Part shown: positions 17,539 to 26,457 of the stretch, piece after piece
Numbering within the stretch: position 1 is the stretch's first letter
Layout: each line of letters starts with the position of its first letter
Assembly: GCF_014646235.1 (NCBI RefSeq)
Contig: NZ_BMNB01000015.1
Span: 62,001-126,000 of the forward strand
From: Micromonospora sonchi
Lineage (GTDB): Bacteria > Actinomycetota > Actinomycetes > Mycobacteriales > Micromonosporaceae
Direction: 5' to 3'
DNA: 64,000 nt
Translations under genes and position numbers: made by a program
The notes under the pieces: generated by a model
The model's database searches: none
What the model was told of the DNA's origin: nothing
The model's input: only the letters and a program-made list of their open reading frames with translations

Positions 17539-18863
17539 TCCTGGCCGAACACCGGCTCCCGGCCCGGGTGCTGGACGAACTCGCCGCCGGCCGGGGCGGG
17601 GTGGCCGCCGTCGAGCGGCTGCGGGCCGCGCAACGCAGCAAGACGCTGCTGGCGGTACGCGCGCTCGTGCTGCTCGTCCGCGAGACCCGACATCCGGACG
17701 AGGCGGCGGTCTGCTCGGCGTACCGTCTGCTGACGGCACTGCCGCCGGCGGAGCGCACGGCCGCGCTCGGGCATCCGCCGGTCGCCGCGTGGGCGTTCGG
17801 CACCGCGTCCCTGCTACGGCGGGGCGAACCCGGGGCGACCCATCCGGGGTTGCTCGCGGCGGTGGCGGCGGCCGCGGCCGTGCGCGCCGGCACCGACGCC
17901 GACCTCGACGTCCCGCTCGACCCCGGTGCGGCCGGCCGGCTGGACCTGCCCGGCCTCGGCACGGTGCTGCTGCCCCCGTCGACCAGACGGGCCCGGGTCC
18001 GGGTCAGCGACGGGCGGGCGCGAGCGTACGGCGCGGGCGAACGGATCGACATCGGCACCGGCCCGCCGACCGACCCGCGATGGCGGCCGGTGCCCCGGCT
18101 GGAGGTCGCGCACCGCGGGTTGCCGCTGTCCCTGCTGCTGGACACGCCGGCCTGGCGGCACGTCCCGGCCGCCGGCACCGGCCACCGGATCGGCGGCACG
18201 GTCACCGGCGCCTGGCGGTCCCGCCTGGCCGGGGGGTGGCGGCTCCTGGTCGAGCACCACCGGCCGGTCGCCGGGGAGATCTCCGCCGCGCTGCGCGTGC
18301 TGGCCCCGTTACCCGCGCCCCGCGCCGGTACCCGCAGCGGCACCTTCCACCACGCCTTCGGCTCGGTGACCATGTCGATGCCGCCGGACGCCCGGTCGGC
18401 GGCCGTCACCCTGGCCCACGAGATCCAACATCTCAAGCTGGCCGCGTTGACGGACATGTTCGCGCTGATCGAGCCGGGCCCCCGGGAGCTGTTCTACGCG
18501 CCGTGGCGCCGCGATCCGCGACCGCTGGACGCCCTGCTGCAGGGCGCGTACGCCCATCTGGGCGTGGCGGGCTTCTGGCGACGGCAGACCCGGGTGGCCC
18601 GGGCCGGCGCGCCCCGGCACCACGCCGAGGTCGAGTTCGCCCGCTGGCACCGGGCGGCCGACGAGACGGTCCGGGTGCTGGCCGCGCAGCGCCGGTTGAC
18701 CCCGGTGGGTCGACGACTGGTCCACGGCATGGCCGGGATGCTCGACCGGTGGGCCGGCGAACCGGTGTCGCGACAGGCGGCGACCGAGGCCGGCCGGTTG
18801 CTGGACGCACACCGAGCGCGCTGGGAGCGGACCCGGGCACCGACCGGGCCGACACGAGGTTGA
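17535..18863 (+). CDS. HExxH motif-containing peptide-modification protein
   Basis: About 442 residues from a GTG overlapping the fxsB stop (GTGA), with GAGGAG seven bases upstream. An ATG at 17517 and a GTG at 17532 are alternatives. The HEIQH motif near residue 294 (VTLAHEIQHLKL) matches the HExxH family of FxS loci, thought to act as metal-dependent peptidases or modifying enzymes. The N-terminal half is variable and helical. Genomic position directly behind fxsB supports a role in releasing or trimming the cyclophane peptide. A distal third zinc ligand cannot be assigned by eye. Confidence 0.85.
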   Translation: MILAEHRLPARVLDELAAGRGGVAAVERLRAAQRSKTLLAVRALVLLVRETRHPDEAAVCSAYRLLTALPPAERTAALGHPPVAAWAFGTASLLRRGEPGATHPGLLAAVAAAAAVRAGTDADLDVPLDPGAAGRLDLPGLGTVLLPPSTRRARVRVSDGRARAYGAGERIDIGTGPPTDPRWRPVPRLEVAHRGLPLSLLLDTPAWRHVPAAGTGHRIGGTVTGAWRSRLAGGWRLLVEHHRPVAGEISAALRVLAPLPAPRAGTRSGTFHHAFGSVTMSMPPDARSAAVTLAHEIQHLKLAALTDMFALIEPGPRELFYAPWRRDPRPLDALLQGAYAHLGVAGFWRRQTRVARAGAPRHHAEVEFARWHRAADETVRVLAAQRRLTPVGRRLVHGMAGMLDRWAGEPVSRQAATEAGRLLDAHRARWERTRAPTGPTRG

Positions 18864-18886
18864 CCAGTCTCCCTTACGCTGTGTCC

Positions 18887-19687
18887 ATGGGGGAGGGTAA
18901 CGGTGAGTCCGCGCGTCGTGAATGTTTCGTGATCGCACCGATCGGCCCGGAGGGCTCGGAGATACGCAAACGCAGCGACCAGATCCTCAAGCACGTCATC
19001 CGCCCGGTGGTGGAGGAACGGGGTTTCGTCGCCGTGCGGGGCGACGAGATCGAACGCGCCGGTCTGATCACCTCGCAGGTGCTGGACCACATCATCCGCA
19101 ACGACCTGGTCATCGCCGACCTGACCGACCAGAACGCCAACGTCTTCTACGAGCTGGCGGTCCGCCACGCGCTCCGCAAGCCGTTCGTGCAGTTGATGGC
19201 GAAGGACCAGCACCTTCCCTTCGACGTGCAGGGGATGCGCACCATCCTCGTCGACCACACCGATCTCGACAGCGTGCACGACGCCAAGAAGCAGTTGGGC
19301 CGGGCCATCGACGCGATCGGCCGGGAGGCCGACATCGTCACCCCGATGTCGGTCGCCCTCACCCTCCAGGACCTGCGCGGGTCCTCCAGCCCGCACGAGG
19401 CGGGCCTGTCGCAGATCATCGAGACGCTGCCGCAGATGATGGACATCCTCCAGGACGTGCAGCGCCACCTGGGCACGGGCGGCTACCGCGACGGGTCGGC
19501 CGAGGACGACCACCGGCGGTTGCGGACCCTGGTCGAGACGCTGGTGGCCCGGGGCGGGGTGAACGCGTACGAGCTGTCCGGGCTGCTCGGTGGGGGCAGC
19601 AGCAAGTTCGAACGCTGGGTGGCGCATCTGATCCAGGTTGCCGGGCCCGAGGCGACGGGCCCGGCCAACGACCAGCCACCGGCGTGA
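18887..19687 (+). CDS. TIR/nucleoside deoxyribosyltransferase-like protein
   Basis: A 266-residue protein. Residues 10-120 carry FVIAPIGPEGSEIRKRSD, then VIADLTDQNANVFYELAVRHA. This is the pattern of nucleoside 2-deoxyribosyltransferase/TIR-like folds, where the Glu in NVFYEL is the likely catalytic residue. Such domains bind or cleave nucleotides such as NAD+ in conflict systems. The C-terminal half is helical with no known domain. It lies 23 bp after the HExxH gene, so it is co-transcribed with fxsB. It may be this locus's counterpart of the TIR-like protein often found with FxS RiPPs. Whether it is enzymatically active is not shown. Confidence 0.8.
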   Translation: MGEGNGESARRECFVIAPIGPEGSEIRKRSDQILKHVIRPVVEERGFVAVRGDEIERAGLITSQVLDHIIRNDLVIADLTDQNANVFYELAVRHALRKPFVQLMAKDQHLPFDVQGMRTILVDHTDLDSVHDAKKQLGRAIDAIGREADIVTPMSVALTLQDLRGSSSPHEAGLSQIIETLPQMMDILQDVQRHLGTGGYRDGSAEDDHRRLRTLVETLVARGGVNAYELSGLLGGGSSKFERWVAHLIQVAGPEATGPANDQPPA

Positions 19688-19690
19688 CGT

Positions 19691-20926
19691 CTAGGGCCGG
19701 GCGGCGTCGCGCAGATCGTCGAGGAGAAGGGTGATCAGGCGCTCCTCCATCACGGCCCGACCCGCCTGCCGCATGGCCGGCGACAGCGTCGGGTCCCAAC
19801 CGGTGTCGGTGGGCACACCGAGCAGCGCCGGGCCCGAGCCGGCCGCCGAGGCGTACTCGGCGGTGCTCATCCGCCACGGCACCGCCGTCGGGTAGCGGTC
19901 GAGGGCGGCGGCGGTGAGCCGTACGCCCGTCCAGTCGAAGTCGTTGCGCCACCTGAGCACCGCGCGTCCGGCGGCGCGCAGCAGGGTGTGCACCGCCACC
20001 GAGGGCACCCCCTCGGTGCAGACCAGTGGCGGCGACTGCGCCCCGAGCGCGGCGGCCGCCGCCCGGAGCACGGCCGGATTCTCGCAGACGAAGATCTCGT
20101 CGGCGGTCACCGCCGGCGGGAAGCGGCGCAGCTGGTGCAACGTGACCCGGAGCGGCTCACCCACGGCGGCGGCCTCGGTCAGCCACCGGCCGAGCGGGCC
20201 GCCGCCGGCCGGTAGGTTGAGCACCAGCACCTGGCTGGCGAGATCGTCCGGAACGAGCCCGACGGATTCCCACAGCGCCCGTTCGGGCTCGCCGCCGCTC
20301 GGCACCGGCACCTCCTGCCAGGCGGCGAGGGCCCGGAGCACCAGGCCGCGCAGGGGTCCCTCGCTGAGCGCCTTGGTGTCGTCGAGCAGCCGGTCGGCGA
20401 AGACCGGGATCGGCTCGTCCGCCGCCGGCAGGGCGTCCAATACCCGCACCACGTCACCGAAGGGCAGCCCGGCACGCACGACCCGGGTCAGAGTGCCGTC
20501 ACGGCGCAGCCCGTCGAGCCACTGCTCGTACCAGCCGGCGGCGGCGTGTCGGCCCGCGCTGGCCAGGTCCAGCAGGACGTCCCGGGCCACCGCTTCCCGC
20601 TTCGCCTCGGCCGCCCGGCTGCGCAACGGCGCCGAGGCGGTAAGCAGATCGCGCAGCCCGACCCCGTGGACCGCGCGAAGCTGGTCGTCCACGTCGGCCA
20701 GCCGCACGGTGAGTCGGGTCGACCCGGCGGACCGGTGGGCACCGGTGATCCCGATGATGGCGATCCGCTCGTCGTCGCTGGGCGACTGGAGGCTCACCGT
20801 GCCGTCGAGTCGTCCACCGCTGCGTTCGAGGCTGCGCCGGGCCGCGGCCAGCAGCCGCCGCCAGCCCGGATCCGCAAAGGGCGGCGGTGTGGGGGCGTCG
20901 CCGCCCGGCTGCGGCCCGCTAGTCAC
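19691..20926 (-). CDS. jetD: Wadjet JetD nuclease subunit (TIGR02679, DUF3323-DUF2399)
   Basis: A 411-residue protein with the DUF3323 N-terminal region and the DUF2399 Toprim-like C-terminus. The RWRNDFDWTGVRL stretch near residue 335 supplies the acidic DxD-type metal site. In Wadjet, JetD is the topoisomerase VI-like endonuclease that cuts small circular DNA after loop extrusion by JetABC. The GTG at 20926 overlaps the stop of jetC. Its end is 3 bp from the convergent TIR-like gene, leaving no room for a conventional terminator. The family is recognised with confidence. Activity is inferred. Confidence 0.9.
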   Translation of the reverse strand: MTSGPQPGGDAPTPPPFADPGWRRLLAAARRSLERSGGRLDGTVSLQSPSDDERIAIIGITGAHRSAGSTRLTVRLADVDDQLRAVHGVGLRDLLTASAPLRSRAAEAKREAVARDVLLDLASAGRHAAAGWYEQWLDGLRRDGTLTRVVRAGLPFGDVVRVLDALPAADEPIPVFADRLLDDTKALSEGPLRGLVLRALAAWQEVPVPSGGEPERALWESVGLVPDDLASQVLVLNLPAGGGPLGRWLTEAAAVGEPLRVTLHQLRRFPPAVTADEIFVCENPAVLRAAAAALGAQSPPLVCTEGVPSVAVHTLLRAAGRAVLRWRNDFDWTGVRLTAAALDRYPTAVPWRMSTAEYASAAGSGPALLGVPTDTGWDPTLSPAMRQAGRAVMEERLITLLLDDLRDAARP

Positions 20927-23900
20927 TGGCCGGGGGCGAGGTCGAGGACGAGCGGCGCATCGGCATCGCCGTCGGGGCGAGTGGCGGCCGGTGCCCGGCG
21001 GGTCTCCGGCGAGCCGAGCGCGCGGGCCAGCGTCCCGTCGAAGTCGGCGATGTTGACCGATCCGTCCCAGACCAGCAGCAGGCTGGAGACGGTGTGCTCG
21101 GTGGCCGAGTGGGACAGGTCGTAATGGGCCGCGCCGCTGACGCTGGGATGGGTGGCCCACAGGTCGTACCCGGTCATGAACAGGTCCAGGTCGAACTGCT
21201 TCGCCAGCGCCATCAGCTCGCCCCGGCCGGTGTCGTCCACCCCGGCGAACGCCTCGTCCAGGCCGAGCAGCCGGGGCGCGTCCGGGCGGGCCGAGCCGAA
21301 GAGCGCGTTGGCGGCGGCGAAGAGCGGCAGGTGCAGGGAGACCGACTGCTCACCGCCGGAGAGCTGGCTGTGCCGGGCCCGGGTCAGGGCCTCGGTGCCC
21401 CCGCCCGGTCGGTGCAGGGTGAACGCGAACGTCCGCCACTGCCGATAGTCGAGCACCTCGCCGAGCAGTTCCCGGTACGGCCGCTCGGGATGCAGCGCCC
21501 GCGCCGCCTTGATCCGGGCGGCGAAGTGCCGGCGCATGGTGGTCAGCGGAGCCGGCCCCAACCGGGCCGGGTCCCGCTCCAACAGCTTGCAGACCTCGCG
21601 CTGCTCGTCGTCGAGGTCGTCGGCGAGCCGCCAACCCACGCCGACGGTGAGCCCGCTGGACATCCGGCGGGCCCGCATCTGGGTGTCCATCGCCGCCACC
21701 AGGTCGCGGGCCTCGATGGTGCGGTGGTGGATCTGCCGGGCCAGTTGACCGAGCAGCGCGTCCTCCAGGACCCGCTGCTCGGCGTCGGTGAGCAGCTGCT
21801 CCTGGTCCCGACGCTCGCGGGCGATCCGCTCGGCGAAGTGCGCGACCGGGGTGAGCCCCTGCTCGTCGGCGACCCGGACGAGGATCACCCCGTCGTCGGT
21901 GTCCCACTCCGGACGCTGGTCCAGACCGGCCGCCGGCAGCTGCGCCTGCAACTCGGTCAGGGCGGTGGTCAGCCGGGTGGCGCTCTGCTTGAGCGACGTC
22001 TCGGTCGGGCTCAGCTCCCGGGTCGCGGCGAGGATCGCCTCGTGCAGGGCGACCACCTCCGGCGCCAACTGGCCGCCGGGCGTCTCGTCGGTCACCCGCG
22101 CCGGCCACCGCAGCTCGGTCGGGCAGCGGAGCAGCCCCAGCAGGTCGGGCCGGGCGTACGGGCGCAGCCGCAGCGCGTCCTGGTGCGCCTCGGTCACCGC
22201 TGCGGCGACCGCCTGCTCCCCCAGCTCGACCCGGGTCGCCGCGGCGGCCCGCCGCTGCTGGGCGACGCTCAGGTCGGCCCGGACCCGGTCGACGGCGGCC
22301 TCGGCCCGTTCGATCTCGTCGGTGGTCCGGGCCACGTCGGCGAGTACCCGCTCCGCCTCGGCGCCGATGCTGGCCCGCAGCGTACGGTGCGCCTCGGCCT
22401 TCTCCCGGTGCCGCTCGGCGGCGACGTGGGCCGCCTGTTCGGCGGCGAGCAGCCGGTCGACGGCCTCGTCGTGGCGGTGCTGCGCCTGTTCCTCCTGCTC
22501 GGCGGCGCGGCCGACGGCCGGGTAGGCGCTGTCGAGGCGTACGCCACGGCGTTCGAACCGGTCCACCGCGTCGGCGGTGGCGTCCAGGCGCTCGGGCGGC
22601 AGCGACCGCTGGGCCGTGACCCGGCGCAGCGCCGCGTCCGTGCTCGCCCGCTCGGCCAGCGCCCGGTCCAGGCGGGCGTTGGCCGCGGCCGCCGCCTCCT
22701 GCCGGCCGCGCAGCGTGGTCGCCGCCCGCTCCAGGTTCCGCAGCGCGCTGTGGATCGGGGCCAGCGGCGGCAGCTCGCCGGCGGCGCCGGCCACGGCGAC
22801 CAACAGCCGGTCGATCGCCGCCCGAGCCTCGTCGAGGGTGCGCATCCCGGTGTCGAGCGCGGCGAGCTGCCGGTCGCACTCGGCCAGCCGGGCGGCGCGT
22901 CGGGCCGCGCGGGCGGTGGCCCCGATGAACTCGCACCGCTGCTTGGCGAACCGCCCGGCGGTGACGCCCTGGGCGTAGCGGCCGTCGACGCCGATGGTCA
23001 CCGGGGCGGCGTGCGGCGCGTCGACCACGTCGGCCAGCGCCACCGAGGCGAGCACGTCGTGGATCCGCTCGGCGGGCACCTCGTCCTGTTCCTCGGCGAC
23101 CAGCACGTCGGCGAGGGTGGCACCGGCCGGACGGTGGTGCGGCGGCAGCGGCAGCAGGTAGCCGTCCAGGTCGTCGCCGGCCACCGCGTGCGCGGCGGTG
23201 CCCGCGTCCGGGTGCACCCAGGCGTCCAGCAGTCCGGCGGCGTGCAGGGCCGCCTCGACCGCGGCGGCCTCGGCGGCGGGCACCGGGTCGCGGTACCGGA
23301 CCAGCCGCCACAGCGGGGCACCCGCCCGGTCGGTGCGCGCGGCGGTGCGGGTCGCCGGGGCCGGTGGGGCGTCGTCCTGTTCGGCGCCGATCCGGTCCCG
23401 CTCGGCCACCAGCTCGGCCCGGCGGCCGGTCAGCGCCGTCCGCTGGGCGTTCAGTTCGGCGAGCCGGTCGCGGTGCCGGTGGACCGCCGGCGCGGTCGCG
23501 TCCGCGTAGAGCTCGCGCAGGGTCGGCGCGCCGGGTTCGCCGGCGGCGTCGACGGCGGCGGCGAGCATCACCGCGAGGTCCGGTTGGTCCAGGTCGGGCA
23601 GCAGGTCGTCGTGCTGGCGTGCCCAGCCTTCGAGGTCGGCGCGTACCTGGTCGCGGGCGTCCGCGGCGGCCCGCTCCGCGTGCTGCTCGGCCTGTTCGGC
23701 CTCGGTGAGCGCGTCGGTCGCGGCGGTCGCGTCGGCGGCGGCCCGGATCTGGTCACGCTCGGCCTGGGCGTGTCGGGACGCCTGTTCCCGGACGGCGCGC
23801 ACGTCGTCGCGCCGGGCGCCGGCCCGCGCGGCGAGGCGGGTGGTCAGGCCCTCGGCCGTGTTGTCCTCGGCGGTCCAGGGGATCCCGGCCGCCTCGGCGT

Positions 23901-25074
23901 CGAGCAGCAGTTCGGCGGCGAGCCGGTCGGCCGTCGAGCGGGCGTCGCGGGCCGCCCGCGACGCCTGCTCCCACTCGCCGCGCCGCCGGGTGGTGGCGGT
24001 CTGCTCGGTGCCGACCGCGTGCCCGGCGCGCTGCGCCGCCTCGGCCAGGTCGTGCACGTGCCGTTCCAGGTCGGCGAGCTGCTCGTGGGACTGGTACGCC
24101 GCGGAACTGCGCAGCCGGTCCAGATGCGCCCGCAGGCGGCCGGGCTCCCCCTCGACGGTCCGCAGGGCGGTGCCGGCCGCCGTCTCCGCCTCGCCCGCTG
24201 CCGTGGCCTCCCGGCGTGCCTCGGCCAACGCCCGGGCGTGGTCGGCGATCGCCTCCCGGCGGGCGGCCAGCTGGTCGGCCACGGCCCGCGCGTGGGTCCG
24301 CAGGTAGGTGGAGTAGACGGTGAGGAAGGCGGCGGTCGCGCCGTCCGCCGCCGCCAGCCCCTCCAGCGTACGGGCGACCGCCTCCATGTCGTCGAAGGAA
24401 CGGGCCGCCTCGACGAGCAGGTGGTCCTCGATGGGACGCAGTCCCCGTTGCAGGGTCCGGGACAGCTCGATCGGGTTGAGGTCCTTGGCCAGTTGCGGCT
24501 TGCGCAGCGTCAGCACCAGGTCGAGCAGTTGCTCGTAGCGGGCCGGGCCGAGACCGAACAGCCGGGCGTCGATCAGGTGCCTGTGCTCCTCCGGCGAGTC
24601 GCGCACCGCCTCGGCGCCGAGTGCGTCGATCAGGTCGCGCCGGGTCAGCGGCCGGTCGTCGGCGTCCAGCAGCGAGAAGTCGATTCCGACCCGACCGTCG
24701 GTGACGAAGTGCCAGCGGGTCACCCGGTCGACGTGCCGGTGCGCGCGCAACCCGATCCCGACCGTCACGTACGTCTCGCCGTCGCCGAACTCCAGCCACA
24801 CGTAGGAGTGGGCGACCTCCTGCCCCCGGTAGAGCAGGTTCGACTTCATGGTCCGGTCCTCGCTGGCGAACGGGTTGAGCCGGCGCGGCTCGATCCGCCC
24901 GTCCAGCACGTACGGGAAGAGGACCTCCAGGGCCTTGGTTTTGCCGGAGCCGTTCGGCCCGCGCAGCACCAGCCACCCGTCGACGAAGAGGAACTCCTCG
25001 TCGCGGTAGTCCCAGAGGTTGATGATGCCCGCCCGGGTGGGCGCGAAGCGGCGGACGGCACGTTGTTCGATCAC
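20923..25074 (-). CDS. jetC: Wadjet JetC SMC/MukB-like ATPase (TIGR02680)
   Basis: A 1,383-residue SMC-like protein. Walker A GPNGSGKTK is near residue 40 (LRGPNGSGKTKALEVLFPYV). Long alternating coiled coils of Ala, Arg, Glu and Leu run through about residues 250-1100, interrupted by a hinge-like segment near 570-720. A C-terminal ABC half carries the SQLSGGEQ signature, Walker B LLGLDEAFAGVDD and a switch MTGYDLWATH. It is the motor that extrudes plasmid DNA. It starts at a GTG 15 bp downstream of jetB and overlaps jetD. The size and layout match the TIGR02680 family. Confidence 0.94.
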   Translation of the reverse strand: MIEQRAVRRFAPTRAGIINLWDYRDEEFLFVDGWLVLRGPNGSGKTKALEVLFPYVLDGRIEPRRLNPFASEDRTMKSNLLYRGQEVAHSYVWLEFGDGETYVTVGIGLRAHRHVDRVTRWHFVTDGRVGIDFSLLDADDRPLTRRDLIDALGAEAVRDSPEEHRHLIDARLFGLGPARYEQLLDLVLTLRKPQLAKDLNPIELSRTLQRGLRPIEDHLLVEAARSFDDMEAVARTLEGLAAADGATAAFLTVYSTYLRTHARAVADQLAARREAIADHARALAEARREATAAGEAETAAGTALRTVEGEPGRLRAHLDRLRSSAAYQSHEQLADLERHVHDLAEAAQRAGHAVGTEQTATTRRRGEWEQASRAARDARSTADRLAAELLLDAEAAGIPWTAEDNTAEGLTTRLAARAGARRDDVRAVREQASRHAQAERDQIRAAADATAATDALTEAEQAEQHAERAAADARDQVRADLEGWARQHDDLLPDLDQPDLAVMLAAAVDAAGEPGAPTLRELYADATAPAVHRHRDRLAELNAQRTALTGRRAELVAERDRIGAEQDDAPPAPATRTAARTDRAGAPLWRLVRYRDPVPAAEAAAVEAALHAAGLLDAWVHPDAGTAAHAVAGDDLDGYLLPLPPHHRPAGATLADVLVAEEQDEVPAERIHDVLASVALADVVDAPHAAPVTIGVDGRYAQGVTAGRFAKQRCEFIGATARAARRAARLAECDRQLAALDTGMRTLDEARAAIDRLLVAVAGAAGELPPLAPIHSALRNLERAATTLRGRQEAAAAANARLDRALAERASTDAALRRVTAQRSLPPERLDATADAVDRFERRGVRLDSAYPAVGRAAEQEEQAQHRHDEAVDRLLAAEQAAHVAAERHREKAEAHRTLRASIGAEAERVLADVARTTDEIERAEAAVDRVRADLSVAQQRRAAAATRVELGEQAVAAAVTEAHQDALRLRPYARPDLLGLLRCPTELRWPARVTDETPGGQLAPEVVALHEAILAATRELSPTETSLKQSATRLTTALTELQAQLPAAGLDQRPEWDTDDGVILVRVADEQGLTPVAHFAERIARERRDQEQLLTDAEQRVLEDALLGQLARQIHHRTIEARDLVAAMDTQMRARRMSSGLTVGVGWRLADDLDDEQREVCKLLERDPARLGPAPLTTMRRHFAARIKAARALHPERPYRELLGEVLDYRQWRTFAFTLHRPGGGTEALTRARHSQLSGGEQSVSLHLPLFAAANALFGSARPDAPRLLGLDEAFAGVDDTGRGELMALAKQFDLDLFMTGYDLWATHPSVSGAAHYDLSHSATEHTVSSLLLVWDGSVNIADFDGTLARALGSPETRRAPAATRPDGDADAPLVLDLAPGQ

Positions 25075-25089
25075 GGCGGTATCCAGGGG

Positions 25090-26457
25090 TCAGAAGAGGG
25101 TTTCGGCGGCGGCCCGTTGCCGGAGCGCCGCCACGGTGTGGCGGTAGCGGCCGACCAGCGGTCGGACCAGCACGCCGCCGGGCACACGGATGACCGCGCC
25201 GAAGCGTTCCAGCAGCGCGATCGCCTCGCCGGCCAGCCGGTGCGGGTCGGCGTGCCACTGGGCGCCGAACGCGGAGGCGTACCGGCGCAGGATCTCCGCC
25301 ACCGCCTCGCGCAGAAAGCTGTCGGTGACCAGGGGCAGCCGGGTCTCGTCGGGCGGGCCCTGCGGCGCGTCCGGCTCGGGGGCGACCGGCGGCGGTGTCT
25401 CGTCGTTGAGTTCGACCAGCGTGGCGGTCGGCAGGCCCGCGTCGACCTGCTCGACCAGGGCGCGCTGCCGGGCCGACTCGTCGGGCGGGGCCAGCCGCCG
25501 GACCCGGCGACCGTCCGGATCGAGGGCACGGTCGGCCAGCTCGACGGCGAGCAGGACGGCGGCCTGCGCCACCGAACCGGTGCCGGGGAAGCGCTCCACG
25601 GTGAAGCCGGCGGTGTCCACCAGCAGCACCCCCTCGGCCCGTCGTTCCAGGCGCAGCCCGGTCAGCCGGGCCAGGTCGGCGGCGAGGGCGGTACCGCGCA
25701 GGTGGTTGGCGACCGGGGGATCGACGTCGCCGAGGTAGACGACCGGCGACTCCACCACCGTACGGCGGGCCACCTGGGCGCTGCGTCGGCGCTCGGCGTT
25801 GCCGCTGCTGGCCAACGACCGGTCCAGCAGCGCCTCCACCGAGCCGACGTGTTGCAGCACCCGGGTCGGGCGGAACAGTGCGACGACCACGTCGCGGGCC
25901 ACGTCGTACAGCGCCTCGCCGGCGCCCGGGTCGCTGGCCCAGGCGGAGGTGGAGCCGTCGGCCAGGCGGAGCGCGCCCCGCTCCTCGAGCCAGCCCACCG
26001 CGTCCACGAACGCCCGGCGGTCGGCACCCTGATCCGGATCCAGGCCGAGCCCGCTGATCCGGCTCGCGTCGGCGGCCACCGAGTCCGCCAGCTCGCTCAG
26101 TGTGATCTGTACGCCGGCTCTGCCCAGCACCGCCAGGCAGAGCGCGAGGTACGCGTAGCGTCGGCGGTCGAACGGTCGGCCGGTCCGCGACCGGGCCGGC
26201 TGGGTGGGGTCCAACCGGTCCTTCGCCCGGACCAGCCGGGCCGTCCCGCCGTGCAGCTCCAGCCGGTAGCCGAACGCCTCGGAGAGGTCCCGCCGCAGGG
26301 TCGTGGCGAACCGCCGCACCCGGGGCAGCGCCCGCTCGTCCGGCCAGGTCGCGGTGATCAGCGGATGGCGCAGCACCAGGCGGACGGCGCGCTGGTAGTC
26401 GGCGAGTTCCAGGTCGGTGACGTCGGCGGCGAACCGGTGCCGGATCGGCTCGGTCAT
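25090..26457 (-). CDS. jetB: Wadjet JetB (TIGR02678, DUF2398)
   Basis: A 455-residue protein of the DUF2398 family, the MukE-like kleisin-associated subunit. The start MTEPIRHRFAADVTDLELAD at 26457 overlaps the jetA stop (ATGA), which fixes it. Longer readings from 27207 run antisense-like through jetA. It is mainly helical with winged-helix character. A recognisable R-R-R-Y-A-Y-L-A-L segment near residue 100 matches the family. It should bind JetA and regulate the JetC heads. It is third from last in the jetABCD operon on the minus strand. Confidence 0.9.
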   Translation of the reverse strand: MTEPIRHRFAADVTDLELADYQRAVRLVLRHPLITATWPDERALPRVRRFATTLRRDLSEAFGYRLELHGGTARLVRAKDRLDPTQPARSRTGRPFDRRRYAYLALCLAVLGRAGVQITLSELADSVAADASRISGLGLDPDQGADRRAFVDAVGWLEERGALRLADGSTSAWASDPGAGEALYDVARDVVVALFRPTRVLQHVGSVEALLDRSLASSGNAERRRSAQVARRTVVESPVVYLGDVDPPVANHLRGTALAADLARLTGLRLERRAEGVLLVDTAGFTVERFPGTGSVAQAAVLLAVELADRALDPDGRRVRRLAPPDESARQRALVEQVDAGLPTATLVELNDETPPPVAPEPDAPQGPPDETRLPLVTDSFLREAVAEILRRYASAFGAQWHADPHRLAGEAIALLERFGAVIRVPGGVLVRPLVGRYRHTVAALRQRAAAETLF

